Positions 1 to 5,964 of a stretch of 7,421 bases of DNA are shown in pieces (position 1 is the stretch's first letter; each line of letters opens with the position of its first letter). The stretch is from Alistipes sp. (lineage in GTDB: Bacteria; Bacteroidota; Bacteroidia; Bacteroidales; Rikenellaceae): the NCBI GenBank assembly GCA_017631135.1, contig JAGBTW010000144.1, positions 1 to 7,421 of the forward strand. The letters run 5' to 3'. The notes under the pieces were generated by a model that saw only the letters and a list, made by a program, of their open reading frames with translations, made no database searches and was not told the origin of the DNA. The translations under genes were made by a program, and so were the position numbers.

Positions 1-1
1 C

Positions 2-1039
2 GACGCTGCATCATGTGGCATCCTCTCGGCTATTCACGAGCAGTCGGCAGACATCAACCAGGGTGTCGACCGCAAGGATGGCGAGGAGCAGGGCGCTGGC
101 GACCAGGGCATTATGTTTGGCTACGCTGTGGAGGAGACTCGCGAGTTCATGCCCGCGACACTCATCCTCTCGCATGTCATCCTCAAGGAGCTCGCCGTTA
201 TCCGTCGCGAGGGCGAGGTTATGCGCTACTTGCGCCCCGACTCAAAGAGCCAGGTGACAATCGAGTATGGTGACGACCGTCGTCCCAAGCGCGTGCACAC
301 AATCGTTGTTTCTACGCAGCACGACGAGTTTATCCTTCCAACCAACACTCGCACAGAGGCCGAGGCAGAGCGCGAGATGCAGCGCATCATCGCTGACGAT
401 GTTCGCAACATCCTCATCCCCCGCGTTAAGGCACGCCTCGAGCGCGCTAATGACAAGCTCGCGGAGCTCATCAACGATGACTACATCCTTCACGTTAACC
501 CTACAGGCAAGTTCGTGATTGGTGGTCCTCATGGCGACACAGGTCTTACAGGTCGCAAGATTATCGTTGACACATACGGTGGTCGCGGAGCACATGGCGG
601 TGGTGCATTCTCGGGCAAGGACTCTTCAAAGGTTGACCGCTCGGCAGCTTACGCCGCACGCCACATCGCCAAGAACATGGTTGCAGCGGGCGTGGCACGC
701 GAGATGCTCGTGCAGGTGAGCTACGCTATCGGTATTGCGCAGCCCCTATCAATCTATGTTGACACCTACGGCACATCTAACGTAAGCCTCTCCGATGGCG
801 AGATTGCCAAGAAGATTAGCACTATGTTCGACCTCCGCCCCGCATCTATCGTGGAGCGCTTCGGCTTGAAGTACCCCATCTTCGAGGCTACAGCATCGTA
901 TGGTCACTTTGGTCGTCGTCCCTACACCGAGTTGGTGCGTTTCGTGGGCGATGGCAAGGAGTTTGCCAAGGAGGTTGAGTTCTTCTCGTGGGAGAAACTC
1001 GACGAGGTAGACAACATCAAGCAGGAGTTTGGTCTATAA
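2..1039 (+). CDS. metK: S-adenosylmethionine synthetase, 5' end missing
   Basis: Makes S-adenosylmethionine from methionine and ATP in the cytoplasm. The gene is already open at base 2 and 345 codons are present before TAA at 1037-1039. The family is usually about 380-430 residues, so the N-terminal domain with its HPDK-type ATP motif lies outside the window. Visible family signatures are GAGDQG (92-109) followed by IMFGYA, the [13 protein letters not shown] segment near 520-558, and the glycine-rich phosphate-binding GGGAFSGKD (596-622) followed by [11 protein letters not shown]. The ATG at 113 lies inside the [12 protein letters not shown] signature and cannot be the real start. The residue spacing looks intact and there is no frameshift. 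A strong hairpin follows the stop. Identification is from recognised motifs and is very secure. Confidence 0.97.
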   Translation, partial: DAASCGILSAIHEQSADINQGVDRKDGEEQGAGDQGIMFGYAVEETREFMPATLILSHVILKELAVIRREGEVMRYLRPDSKSQVTIEYGDDRRPKRVHTIVVSTQHDEFILPTNTRTEAEAEREMQRIIADDVRNILIPRVKARLERANDKLAELINDDYILHVNPTGKFVIGGPHGDTGLTGRKIIVDTYGGRGAHGGGAFSGKDSSKVDRSAAYAARHIAKNMVAAGVAREMLVQVSYAIGIAQPLSIYVDTYGTSNVSLSDGEIAKKISTMFDLRPASIVERFGLKYPIFEATASYGHFGRRPYTELVRFVGDGKEFAKEVEFFSWEKLDEVDNIKQEFGL

Positions 1040-1064
1040 TCGACAAAAATAACTTGACGTGTAA

Positions 1065-1099
1065 AAGGCTCGATAACAGCGATTTAGTTATCGAGCCTT
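1065..1099 (+). terminator. Hairpin terminator after metK
   Basis: A perfect 13-bp stem (1065-1077 with 1087-1099) encloses a 9-base loop. It begins 26 bases past the metK stop. The following sequence is AT-rich (AAATTTTATAA) rather than a clean T run, so it may work as a terminator or as a 3'-end stabilising stem. Confidence 0.7.
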
Positions 1100-1129
1100 A
1101 AATTTTATAAAAAAAAGTTGCGAAAAAAT

Positions 1130-1159
1130 TTGCAGAATAGGAAATTGTTACTACCTTTG
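1130..1159 (+). promoter_or_regulatory. Bacteroidetes-type promoter for tRNA-Leu
   Basis: A TTG at 1130-1132 (as TTTG from 1129) is followed by 19 bases and then TACCTTTG at 1152-1159. This matches the known Bacteroidetes housekeeping consensus of TTG, 19-21 bases, TAnnTTTG. The tRNA begins 19 bases past the -7 element. Confidence 0.85.
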
Positions 1160-1178
1160 CACTCGCAATTAAGGAATT

Positions 1179-1262
1179 GCCCAGGTGGTGAAATTGGTAG
1201 ACACGCCACTTTGAGGGGGTGGTGGGCATTAGCCCGTGTGAGTTCGAGTCTCGTCCTGGGCA
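1179..1262 (+). tRNA. tRNA-Leu (anticodon GAG)
   Basis: An 84-base class II tRNA. The acceptor stem pairs GCCCAGG (1179-1185) with CCTGGGC (1255-1261), and A1262 is the discriminator base. The anticodon stem CCACT/GGTGG encloses TTGAGGG, which puts anticodon GAG at 1213-1215 and reads CUC/CUU leucine codons. A long variable arm built on GGGC-ATTA-GCCC and a TTCGAGT T-loop fit leucine tRNA. The CCA end is not encoded, because CTA follows the discriminator. A promoter precedes it and a terminator follows within three bases. Confidence 0.96.
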
Positions 1263-1264
1263 CT

Positions 1265-1292
1265 AAAACGGAAGGTTATCCTTCCGTTTTTT
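1265..1292 (+). terminator. Rho-independent terminator after tRNA-Leu
   Basis: An 11-bp perfect stem (1265-1275 with 1280-1290) has a TTAT loop. The 3' arm ends in a run of six T bases (1287-1292). It starts three bases past the tRNA. Confidence 0.9.
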
Positions 1293-1359
1293 GCTTTATA
1301 ACCCCCTCCACACATACAACATTTCTTGTTGGAATAGCACAATCATCCGTTTTTTTTAT

Positions 1360-1367
1360 TACCTTTG
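1360..1367 (+). promoter_or_regulatory. -7 element ahead of coaD, overlapping a palindrome
   Basis: TACCTTTG fits the Bacteroidetes -7 consensus exactly and would give a leader of only about 15 bases before the coaD ATG. No TTG is found at the proper distance; the nearest, at 1329-1331, is 28 bases upstream instead of about 19. The promoter may therefore be weak or activator-dependent. Confidence 0.65.
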
Positions 1368-1368
1368 C

Positions 1369-1384
1369 ATGTTATATATAACAT
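1369..1384. repeat. 16-base perfect palindrome between promoter and coaD start
   Basis: ATGTTATA followed by its exact reverse complement TATAACAT. It starts two bases past the -7 element, covers the expected transcription start and ends five bases before the coaD ATG. It is a candidate operator, though AT-rich palindromes also arise by chance. Confidence 0.6.
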
Positions 1385-1388
1385 AGGT

Positions 1389-1874
1389 ATGCAGCGAATT
1401 GCTATATTTCCGGGGTCGTTCGACCCATTTACGCGCGGTCACGAGGCTGTTGTTGAGGAGGCGCTAAAGCTCTTCGACAAGGTTGTTGTCGCCATAGGCT
1501 ACAACACACAAAAGCGCGGTTTCTTGTCAATAGAGGCGCGCAAGAGCCTTATCGAGAAGGTCTACGCCAACAACCCTCGCGTAGAGGTTACCACCTACAC
1601 CACCCTCACGGGCGACGAGGCGCGACGCGTGGGTGCTCGGGCGATGATACGCAGCGTGCGCAATGTCACCGACTTCGACTACGAGCGCACGATAGCCAAC
1701 GCCAACAGAACAATATACGGCGACCTAACCACAGTGATTGTGCTTGTGCCCGTAGATGTAGAGCACATAAGCTCGTCGCTCGTGCGCGAGTTACACACCT
1801 TTGGTCGCGACACCTCGATGCTACTACCCGAGGGCATAGCGCTCGCCGACTACCTGAACAAAGAGAATAATTAA
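1389..1874 (+). CDS. coaD: Pantetheine-phosphate adenylyltransferase
   Basis: Catalyses the fourth step of coenzyme A synthesis: 4'-phosphopantetheine plus ATP gives dephospho-CoA plus diphosphate, in the cytoplasm. The protein is 161 residues, the usual family size. The nucleotidyltransferase signature GSFDPFTRGH (residues 9-18) carries the TxGH form of the HxGH motif (T15-H18). The RSVRNVTDFDYER segment (88-100) and ISSSLVRE (127-134) match conserved CoaD blocks that bind phosphopantetheine and ATP. I chose ATG 1389 because it puts the signature at the normal distance from the N-terminus. An upstream TTG at 1365 lies inside the -7 element and cannot be translated. The gene leads a probable operon with lpxD, 18 bases downstream, and ruvC. 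Confidence 0.96.
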   Translation: MQRIAIFPGSFDPFTRGHEAVVEEALKLFDKVVVAIGYNTQKRGFLSIEARKSLIEKVYANNPRVEVTTYTTLTGDEARRVGARAMIRSVRNVTDFDYERTIANANRTIYGDLTTVIVLVPVDVEHISSSLVRELHTFGRDTSMLLPEGIALADYLNKENN

Positions 1875-1892
1875 ACATACAGATAACAAATT

Positions 1893-2927
1893 ATGCAGTT
1901 TACAGCAGAAATGATTGCCGGACTACTTAACGGCACCGTTGTAGGCGACAAGAACGCCACAGTATCTACCGTCTCTTCAATCGACGGTGGCAAAGCTGGC
2001 TCGTTGGCCTACTTGACTAACCCCAAATATGAGCAGTACATATACACCACCGAGGCATCAATCGTATTGGTAGACAACACCTTCGAGCCCAAGGAGGAGG
2101 TAAAGACCACACTTATCAAAGTGGAGAACGTGGGTCAGTGTGTGCTCAACCTATTGGAGATGTACAACGCCACACGCCCCCGCAAGACAGGCATCTCGAA
2201 GCTCGCCTCAATTCACGAGGGTGCAGAGGTTGGCGAGGGCTGCTTCATTGGCGACTTCACCGTTGTTGAGTCTACAGCCAAGGTTGGCGCTAACGTGCAG
2301 ATATATCCCCAGTGCTACATTGGTGACAACGTAACCATTGGCGAGGGCACAAAGATATACCCTGGCGTGAAGATTTACGAGGGCTGCGTAGTGGGCAAGA
2401 ACTGCATCTTGCACGCTGGCGTCGTTATTGGCGCTGACGGCTTCGGCTTCGCACCCAAGGAGGATGGCACATTTGCCAAGATTCCACAGCTGGGTAATGT
2501 CATCATCGAGGACAACGTGGAGCTCGGCGCAAACACATGTGTTGACCGCGCAAAGACCGACTCGACAATCATCCACTCGGGTGTTAAGCTCGACAACCTC
2601 ATCCAGGTGGGTCACAACGTGCAGATTGGCTCTAACACCGTCATGTCGGCACAGGTGGGCATCGCTGGCACAACAAAGATTGGCTCTAACTGCTTCGTAG
2701 GTGGACAGGTGGGCTTCGCCGACCACATCACCGTGGGCAACAACTGCAAGATTGGCTCGCAGAGTGGTCTCGATAAGAACGTGCCCGATGGTGAGATTCG
2801 CTTCGGCTCTCCCGCATTGGCAGGCGTGTCATATCACCGCTCGTTTGCCGTATTTAAGAACCTCCCCGAGATGGCTACCAAGCTCCGCGAGATTGAGAAG
2901 CGTCTTGTAAAGGTCGAGGAGAAGTAG
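1893..2927 (+). CDS. lpxD: UDP-3-O-acylglucosamine N-acyltransferase
   Basis: Third step of lipid A synthesis: transfers a 3-hydroxyacyl chain from acyl carrier protein to the amino group of UDP-3-O-acylglucosamine. The protein is 344 residues, a normal length. The N-terminal uridine-binding domain spans about 1-100. A left-handed parallel beta helix then runs from about 105 to 295, visible as many hexapeptide repeats of the IGDNVT, IGEGTK, IGSNTV, VGNNCK type. The conserved GADGFGFAP block is at 180-188. The catalytic histidine is H241 in DNLIQVGHNV. A charged helical tail (about 325-344) ends the protein, as in the family. It shows the cell is Gram-negative and makes lipid A. It lies between coaD and ruvC with almost no spacing. 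LpxA was considered, but the N-terminal domain and the GADGFGFAP and DNLIQ motifs favour LpxD. Confidence 0.96.
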   Translation: MQFTAEMIAGLLNGTVVGDKNATVSTVSSIDGGKAGSLAYLTNPKYEQYIYTTEASIVLVDNTFEPKEEVKTTLIKVENVGQCVLNLLEMYNATRPRKTGISKLASIHEGAEVGEGCFIGDFTVVESTAKVGANVQIYPQCYIGDNVTIGEGTKIYPGVKIYEGCVVGKNCILHAGVVIGADGFGFAPKEDGTFAKIPQLGNVIIEDNVELGANTCVDRAKTDSTIIHSGVKLDNLIQVGHNVQIGSNTVMSAQVGIAGTTKIGSNCFVGGQVGFADHITVGNNCKIGSQSGLDKNVPDGEIRFGSPALAGVSYHRSFAVFKNLPEMATKLREIEKRLVKVEEK

Positions 2928-2928
2928 T

Positions 2929-3540
2929 GTGGAGACCCCTTTGCGCATAATGGGCATCGACCCTGGCACCAACTACATGGGCTATGGCGTTATCGAAATT
3001 CGTAACGGCAAGCCCGAGGCATTGGTTATGGGCGAGATAGATATGCACAAGATTAAGGATGCACACCAAAAGCTTGCCTACATCTTCGAGCGCGTGCGCA
3101 ACCTCACCGAGACATATCGCCCCACGGAGGTAGCTTTCGAGTCGCCCTTCTTTGGCGAGAATGTGCAGTCTATGCTCAAGCTTGGTCGCGCACAGGGTGT
3201 CGCCATAGCTGCGGTGTTGAGCGTGGCGAGGGAGACGAACATAGAGGAGTATGCCCCGATGCGCATCAAGCAGGCAATCACGGGTCGCGGCTCATCGTCG
3301 AAGCAACAGGTTGCCTCTATCATAAACTCCATCCTCTCGACCGACTACCACCCCCGCAGGCTCGATGCTACGGATGGCATGGCGGTGGCGCTATGTCACT
3401 GGTTTACAACCTCGAATGTGCTCACGCGCGCCACGGCGGGCGACAAGCGCAAGGGCTTGGGTGGCGATGTGAAGTCGCGCAAGGGAAGCAGCTCGTGGGA
3501 GTCGTTCATCAAGTCGAACCCCGACAGGGTGAAGCGTTAA
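2929..3540 (+). CDS. ruvC: Holliday junction resolvase RuvC
   Basis: Endonuclease that cuts Holliday junctions symmetrically, working with RuvAB branch migration in recombinational repair. The protein is 203 residues. The four acidic catalytic residues expected of the RNase H-like fold are visible: D11 in MGIDPGTNYMGYG, E71 in AFESPFF, and D146 and D149 in LDATDGMAVALCHW. The KLGRAQGVA helix is also conserved. The start is GTG 2929, one base past the lpxD stop, which suggests translational coupling. The in-frame ATG at 2950 would begin directly at MGID and leave almost no first strand, so GTG is preferred. After CHW, a lysine/arginine/serine-rich tail of about 45 residues follows; the E. coli protein is only 173 residues. 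The tail may aid DNA binding, but that is inference. Confidence 0.95.
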   Translation: METPLRIMGIDPGTNYMGYGVIEIRNGKPEALVMGEIDMHKIKDAHQKLAYIFERVRNLTETYRPTEVAFESPFFGENVQSMLKLGRAQGVAIAAVLSVARETNIEEYAPMRIKQAITGRGSSSKQQVASIINSILSTDYHPRRLDATDGMAVALCHWFTTSNVLTRATAGDKRKGLGGDVKSRKGSSSWESFIKSNPDRVKR

Positions 3541-3592
3541 AGAGACCTAAAACAAAGCAAATAACAAAAATAAACATTAAAACAGAAAGAGT

Positions 3593-4654
3593 ATGAAGAA
3601 AATTTTTATGTTCATGGCATTGGCACTCATGGTTGCATGTGGTGGAAATGCGAAGAAGAGTGGTGATGGCAACGAGGTTAATGGTATCACCATGGATGTA
3701 AACCTCGAGGGCTTCGCTGGCGTTGAGCCAGGCGCAGAGATTGCCGTTGTTGTTATGGGCGAGGAGAAGCCCGCAGCCAAGGCTACACTTGGCGAGGATA
3801 TGAAGTGCAAGCTCGACACCAACATCGAGGGCACACAGTACTCATCATTCATGATTAACGGCATGGCTGTAGGCATGATTCTCACCGACGGTAACGACAT
3901 GACCATCACTTGCGATGCAGAGACTGGCGATTTGAACTACGAGGGCTCGGCACTCCACACAGAGCTCAAGGATGCTATGCTTGGCATCTTGGACATCTTC
4001 AACAGCGAGACATCTACAGAGGAGGATATGCTCAACTACATCGACACATACGTCACCGAGCACAACAAGAGCGCAGCCTCTATCTATATCTTGCAGTACT
4101 ACACAATGTTTGGTGGCGAGGAGTCACGCTTCGTCGAGCTCGTAGATATGCTCGATGGTAAGTTCGACCACATCCACCTCTACAAGGAGTACAAGAAGCA
4201 GATTGCAAACTTCGCAAACACCGCTATTGGCGCAGAGCTCAAGGATATTCAGCTTCCCGATGCTGATGGCAACATCATCAGCGTAGCGGAGTTGTGCAAG
4301 AGCGGCAAGTGGGTGCTTGTTGACTTCTGGGCTACATGGTGCGGTCCTTGCCGTGGCGAGATTCCCCACCTTGTTAAGGCTTACGAGAAGTTCGCACCCA
4401 AGGGCTTGGAGATTTACGGCGTGTCATTCGACCAGAAGGGCACAGCTGATCGTTGGATAGACTTCGTCGAGAAGAACAACATGACATGGATCAACGTATG
4501 GGGCACTGACGAAGAGGGCAAGTGGAGCGTTGCCGAGCACCTCAACGTTAACGCTATCCCTGCTAACTTCCTTTACTCTCCCGAGGGTAAGCTCGTGGCA
4601 AAGAATTTGCGTGGCGAGGAGATTGAGAAAATCCTTGCAGAGCATATCAAGTAG
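3593..4654 (+). CDS. Thioredoxin-fold lipoprotein, DUF4369/TlpA type
   Basis: A predicted periplasmic, membrane-anchored thiol-disulfide oxidoreductase of 353 residues. The signal MKKIFMFMALALMVAC ends at a lipobox-like site with Cys16. No acidic surface-export signal follows the cysteine (GGNAKKSG), so it should face the periplasm. Residues about 30-120 form a beta-rich domain resembling the DUF4369 modules often fused to such proteins, and 122-210 look helical. The C-terminal thioredoxin domain (about 213-353) has the WCGPC active site (C250, C253) after WVLVDFWAT and a cis-proline at P323 in AIPANF. The substrate is unknown; disulfide reduction or respiratory cytochrome maturation are typical of the class. 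It starts 52 A-rich bases after ruvC with no clear promoter, so read-through is possible. Its last domain is closely related to the protein at 5331-5837. Confidence 0.88.
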   Translation: MKKIFMFMALALMVACGGNAKKSGDGNEVNGITMDVNLEGFAGVEPGAEIAVVVMGEEKPAAKATLGEDMKCKLDTNIEGTQYSSFMINGMAVGMILTDGNDMTITCDAETGDLNYEGSALHTELKDAMLGILDIFNSETSTEEDMLNYIDTYVTEHNKSAASIYILQYYTMFGGEESRFVELVDMLDGKFDHIHLYKEYKKQIANFANTAIGAELKDIQLPDADGNIISVAELCKSGKWVLVDFWATWCGPCRGEIPHLVKAYEKFAPKGLEIYGVSFDQKGTADRWIDFVEKNNMTWINVWGTDEEGKWSVAEHLNVNAIPANFLYSPEGKLVAKNLRGEEIEKILAEHIK

Positions 4655-4695
4655 CATAACAAACGAAAGACAGTTTATCGTTTAGAGCTGACTAA

Positions 4696-4810
4696 AATCT
4701 CTGATTTTGTGGTGCTTTGCACCTTCATTATGACTATTGATGCTGTTTTAAGTTAACTTAATCAGCACCAATAGTCATAATGCTACTATCGTAGTACAAA
4801 ATCAAAGATT
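4696..4810. repeat. Cloverleaf-like inverted repeat with three arms
   Basis: The outer stem pairs 4696-4710 with 4796-4810 (14 of 15 pairs). Inside are three arms. The left hairpin is 4711-4723 (5 bp, TTT loop). The large central arm pairs 4726-4745 with 4763-4782 (19 of 20 pairs) and closes on a perfect 14-base palindrome at 4748-4761. The right hairpin is 4784-4796 (5 bp, TCG loop, sharing base 4796 with the outer stem). No T run follows, so it is not an ordinary terminator. It could be a MITE-like element, a cruciform-forming protein-binding site, or a structured RNA. Confidence 0.85.
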
Positions 4811-4916
4811 ATAACTACCATATATCCAACAAACAAAAAAGAGATATATTTACATTCCACCCCAAACCCCTGCCTTTAAGTTCGCTACGCTCCTTTTCGT
4901 TGCTACGGTTCGGCAT

Positions 4917-4932
4917 AGTAAGTAAACTTACT
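4917..4932. repeat. 7-bp hairpin
   Basis: AGTAAGT (4917-4923) pairs with ACTTACT (4926-4932) across two A bases. It is the first member of the hairpin cluster. Confidence 0.6.
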
Positions 4933-4976
4933 CTGCACTCACCTTAATCGCAACGCTGACAAAGGAGGGGCTTGTT

Positions 4977-5007
4977 GCAAGGCGTCGCCTTGCACACCTA
5001 ACGGTGT
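4977..5007. repeat. Two adjacent short hairpins
   Basis: GCAAGGC (4977-4983) pairs with GCCTTGC (4987-4993) around a GTC loop. Directly after, ACACC (4994-4998) pairs with GGTGT (5003-5007) around TAAC. There is no T tail. Confidence 0.65.
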
Positions 5008-5035
5008 CGCTCCTATAAAAAAAACGTCATTGCGA

Positions 5036-5086
5036 AGAATTGCATTTGATAAGGGTAATGATACCCAATAGGCTCTATGCAATTCT
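5036..5086. repeat. Nested hairpin, 10-bp outer and 5-bp inner stem
   Basis: AGAATTGCAT (5036-5045) pairs perfectly with ATGCAATTCT (5077-5086). Within the loop GGGTA (5053-5057) pairs with TACCC (5062-5066) around ATGA. Confidence 0.7.
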
Positions 5087-5114
5087 GTGGCAACGCTGCG
5101 ATTAAGCTATGAGT

Positions 5115-5134
5115 AAAACAAGCGTGCTTGTTTT
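5115..5134. repeat. 9-bp hairpin with 2-base loop
   Basis: AAAACAAGC (5115-5123) and its exact complement GCTTGTTTT (5126-5134) are separated by GT. The T run is inside the stem, so on either strand it resembles a terminator only weakly. Confidence 0.65.
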
Positions 5135-5149
5135 GCCATGGCGGAGCAG

Positions 5150-5172
5150 GGTAGACCGAAGGTCAATCTACC
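5150..5172. repeat. Alternative short hairpins in the cluster
   Basis: GGTAGA (5150-5155) can pair with TCTACC (5167-5172), or GACC (5154-5157) with GGTC (5161-5164) around GAA. The two pairings share bases 5154-5155. Confidence 0.5.
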
Positions 5173-5291
5173 ATTGATAAACAACATTACTGATAGTCAT
5201 TGTCACATTAAAAATATAATATAGGTTTTACTTTTTAGGCATTGTTTTTATTATAGCATTACCAGTGACAGCTTCAAAAAATTAGATTTGC

Positions 5292-5299
5292 TAATTTTG
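5292..5299 (+). promoter_or_regulatory. Candidate -7 element within a hairpin, for the 5331 gene
   Basis: TAATTTTG fits TAnnTTTG and stands 31 bases before the ATG. It lies in the right arm of an 8-bp inverted repeat (5278-5285 with 5291-5298, loop ATTTG). No TTG is seen at the usual upstream distance, so the promoter call is moderate. Confidence 0.5.
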
Positions 5300-5330
5300 C
5301 GAGCACCTCTTATTATAAATAGGTATAAAT

Positions 5331-5837
5331 ATGAAAAAATTTTTGTTTTTGATGTGCTCGATTGCCATGTTTGGCATCAGCACAGCGTGTGCCGCGTCGG
5401 GCGCACCAAAGGTTGGCGACCAATATATAGACATCACACTTGAGGATGCATCGGGCAATGTTGTATCCGTATCGGAGCTTCTTGCCGAGGGCAAGTGGGT
5501 GCTTGTTGACTTTTGGGCTACATGGTGTGGTCCATGCCGCGCAGAGATTCCCCACCTCAAGGAGGCATACGCAATCTATGCGCCCAAGGGTTTGGAGATT
5601 TACGGCGTGTCGCTCTGCGGCCCTGGTCGCGAGAAGACATGGGAGAAGTTCGTCAAGGATAACGGCATGTCGTGGGTCAATGTGTGGGGCTACACAGGCA
5701 AAGAGAGCAAGGCTGCCGCAGATTATGGCGTAGAGTTCATACCCACGAATTTCTTGATTTCTCCCTCGGGCGAGATTGTTGCAACACAATTGCGCGGTGA
5801 GGAGGTTAAAAAAGTACTATCGGAGCATATCAAGTAA
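5331..5837 (+). CDS. Exported thioredoxin-like protein (TlpA/ResA type)
   Basis: A 168-residue predicted periplasmic thiol-disulfide oxidoreductase. It starts with a signal sequence (MKKFLFLMCSIAMFGISTACA). Cleavage after about residue 21 is likely, although Cys20 in STAC could also be a weak lipobox. The rest is a single thioredoxin domain: GDQYIDITLEDASG at 29-42, WCGPC with C66 and C69 after WVLVDFWAT, and cis-proline P138 in FIPTNF. It matches the C-terminal domain of the 3593-4654 protein at 45 of 66 positions by hand alignment across the WCGPC region, and both end in near-identical LRGEE...EHIK tails. This points to duplication with loss or gain of the N-terminal module. Cys96, in SLCGPG, is an extra cysteine absent from the paralogue. 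The partner is unknown. It has its own candidate promoter and a terminator, so it is probably transcribed alone. Confidence 0.88.
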   Translation: MKKFLFLMCSIAMFGISTACAASGAPKVGDQYIDITLEDASGNVVSVSELLAEGKWVLVDFWATWCGPCRAEIPHLKEAYAIYAPKGLEIYGVSLCGPGREKTWEKFVKDNGMSWVNVWGYTGKESKAAADYGVEFIPTNFLISPSGEIVATQLRGEEVKKVLSEHIK

Positions 5838-5863
5838 CACACTGATACACTGGCACAAAGAGA

Positions 5864-5893
5864 ATGCGGCGACAAAATCGTCGCATTTTTTTT
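5864..5893 (+). terminator. Rho-independent terminator after the small thioredoxin gene
   Basis: A 9-bp stem (5864-5872 with 5878-5886, one G-T pair) with loop CAAAA runs straight into eight T bases (5886-5893). It lies 27 bases past the stop codon. Confidence 0.9.
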
Positions 5894-5913
5894 GAAAAAA
5901 GTATGAAAAATAT

Positions 5914-5943
5914 TTGCAGATATAAAAAAATGTAGTACCTTTG
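5914..5943 (+). promoter_or_regulatory. Bacteroidetes-type promoter for tRNA-Arg
   Basis: TTG at 5914-5916, 19 bases, then TACCTTTG at 5936-5943. The element and the following bases (TACCTTTGCACTCGCAAT, 5936-5953) are identical to those before tRNA-Leu. Confidence 0.87.
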
Positions 5944-5964
5944 CACTCGCAATCACAAAGCAAT

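Larger units (their letters stand above)
4943..5106. repeat. Inverted repeat bracketing the hairpin cluster
   Basis: The 16 bases 4943-4958 (CTTAATCGCAACGCTG) match the reverse complement of 5091-5106 at 14 of 16 positions. The arms also share the direct 9-mer GCAACGCTG (4950-4958 and 5090-5098). They enclose 132 bases containing several smaller hairpins, as would the ends of a small repeat unit. Confidence 0.6.
4655..5330. other. 676-base gene-free region rich in palindromes
   Basis: No open frame here has support on either strand. The first 40 bases hold only a weak 6-bp hairpin (4661-4666 with 4678-4683). A three-armed inverted repeat follows at 4696-4810. Next comes an AT-rich spacer, then about 260 bases (4917-5172) packed with short hairpins and a pair of inverted repeats. 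The last 150 bases are AT-rich and carry the promoter of the downstream gene. The make-up suggests inserted or dispersed intergenic repeats between two paralogous genes rather than decayed coding sequence. Confidence 0.75.

Noticed and set aside
1118..1381. 87-codon open frame on the + strand
   Set aside because: It runs straight through the tRNA-Leu gene, its promoter and terminator; the translation is only the tRNA sequence read as protein.
1365..1388. Eight-codon upstream extension of coaD from TTG
   Set aside because: The TTG is part of the TACCTTTG promoter element and would not be in the transcript; the family N-terminus fits ATG 1389.
2208..2726. 172-codon open frame on the - strand
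   Set aside because: Shadow of the lpxD hexapeptide repeats, which leave the opposite strand open; no recognisable protein.
4661..4683. Terminator after the 3593-4654 gene
   Set aside because: Only a 6-bp AT-rich stem with an 11-base loop and no T run; too weak to annotate.
4693..4814. Target-site duplication around the cloverleaf repeat
   Set aside because: Only TAA can be matched on both sides and the offsets differ by one base, which is no better than chance.
4815..4916. 33-codon open frame on the - strand starting at 4916
   Set aside because: Starts in a hairpin arm, has no visible promoter or ribosome site, and lies in the repeat-rich region; more likely a chance frame in a dispersed repeat.
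4911..5172. CRISPR array
   Set aside because: The repeats are different short palindromes, not one regularly spaced direct repeat, and no cas gene is in the window.
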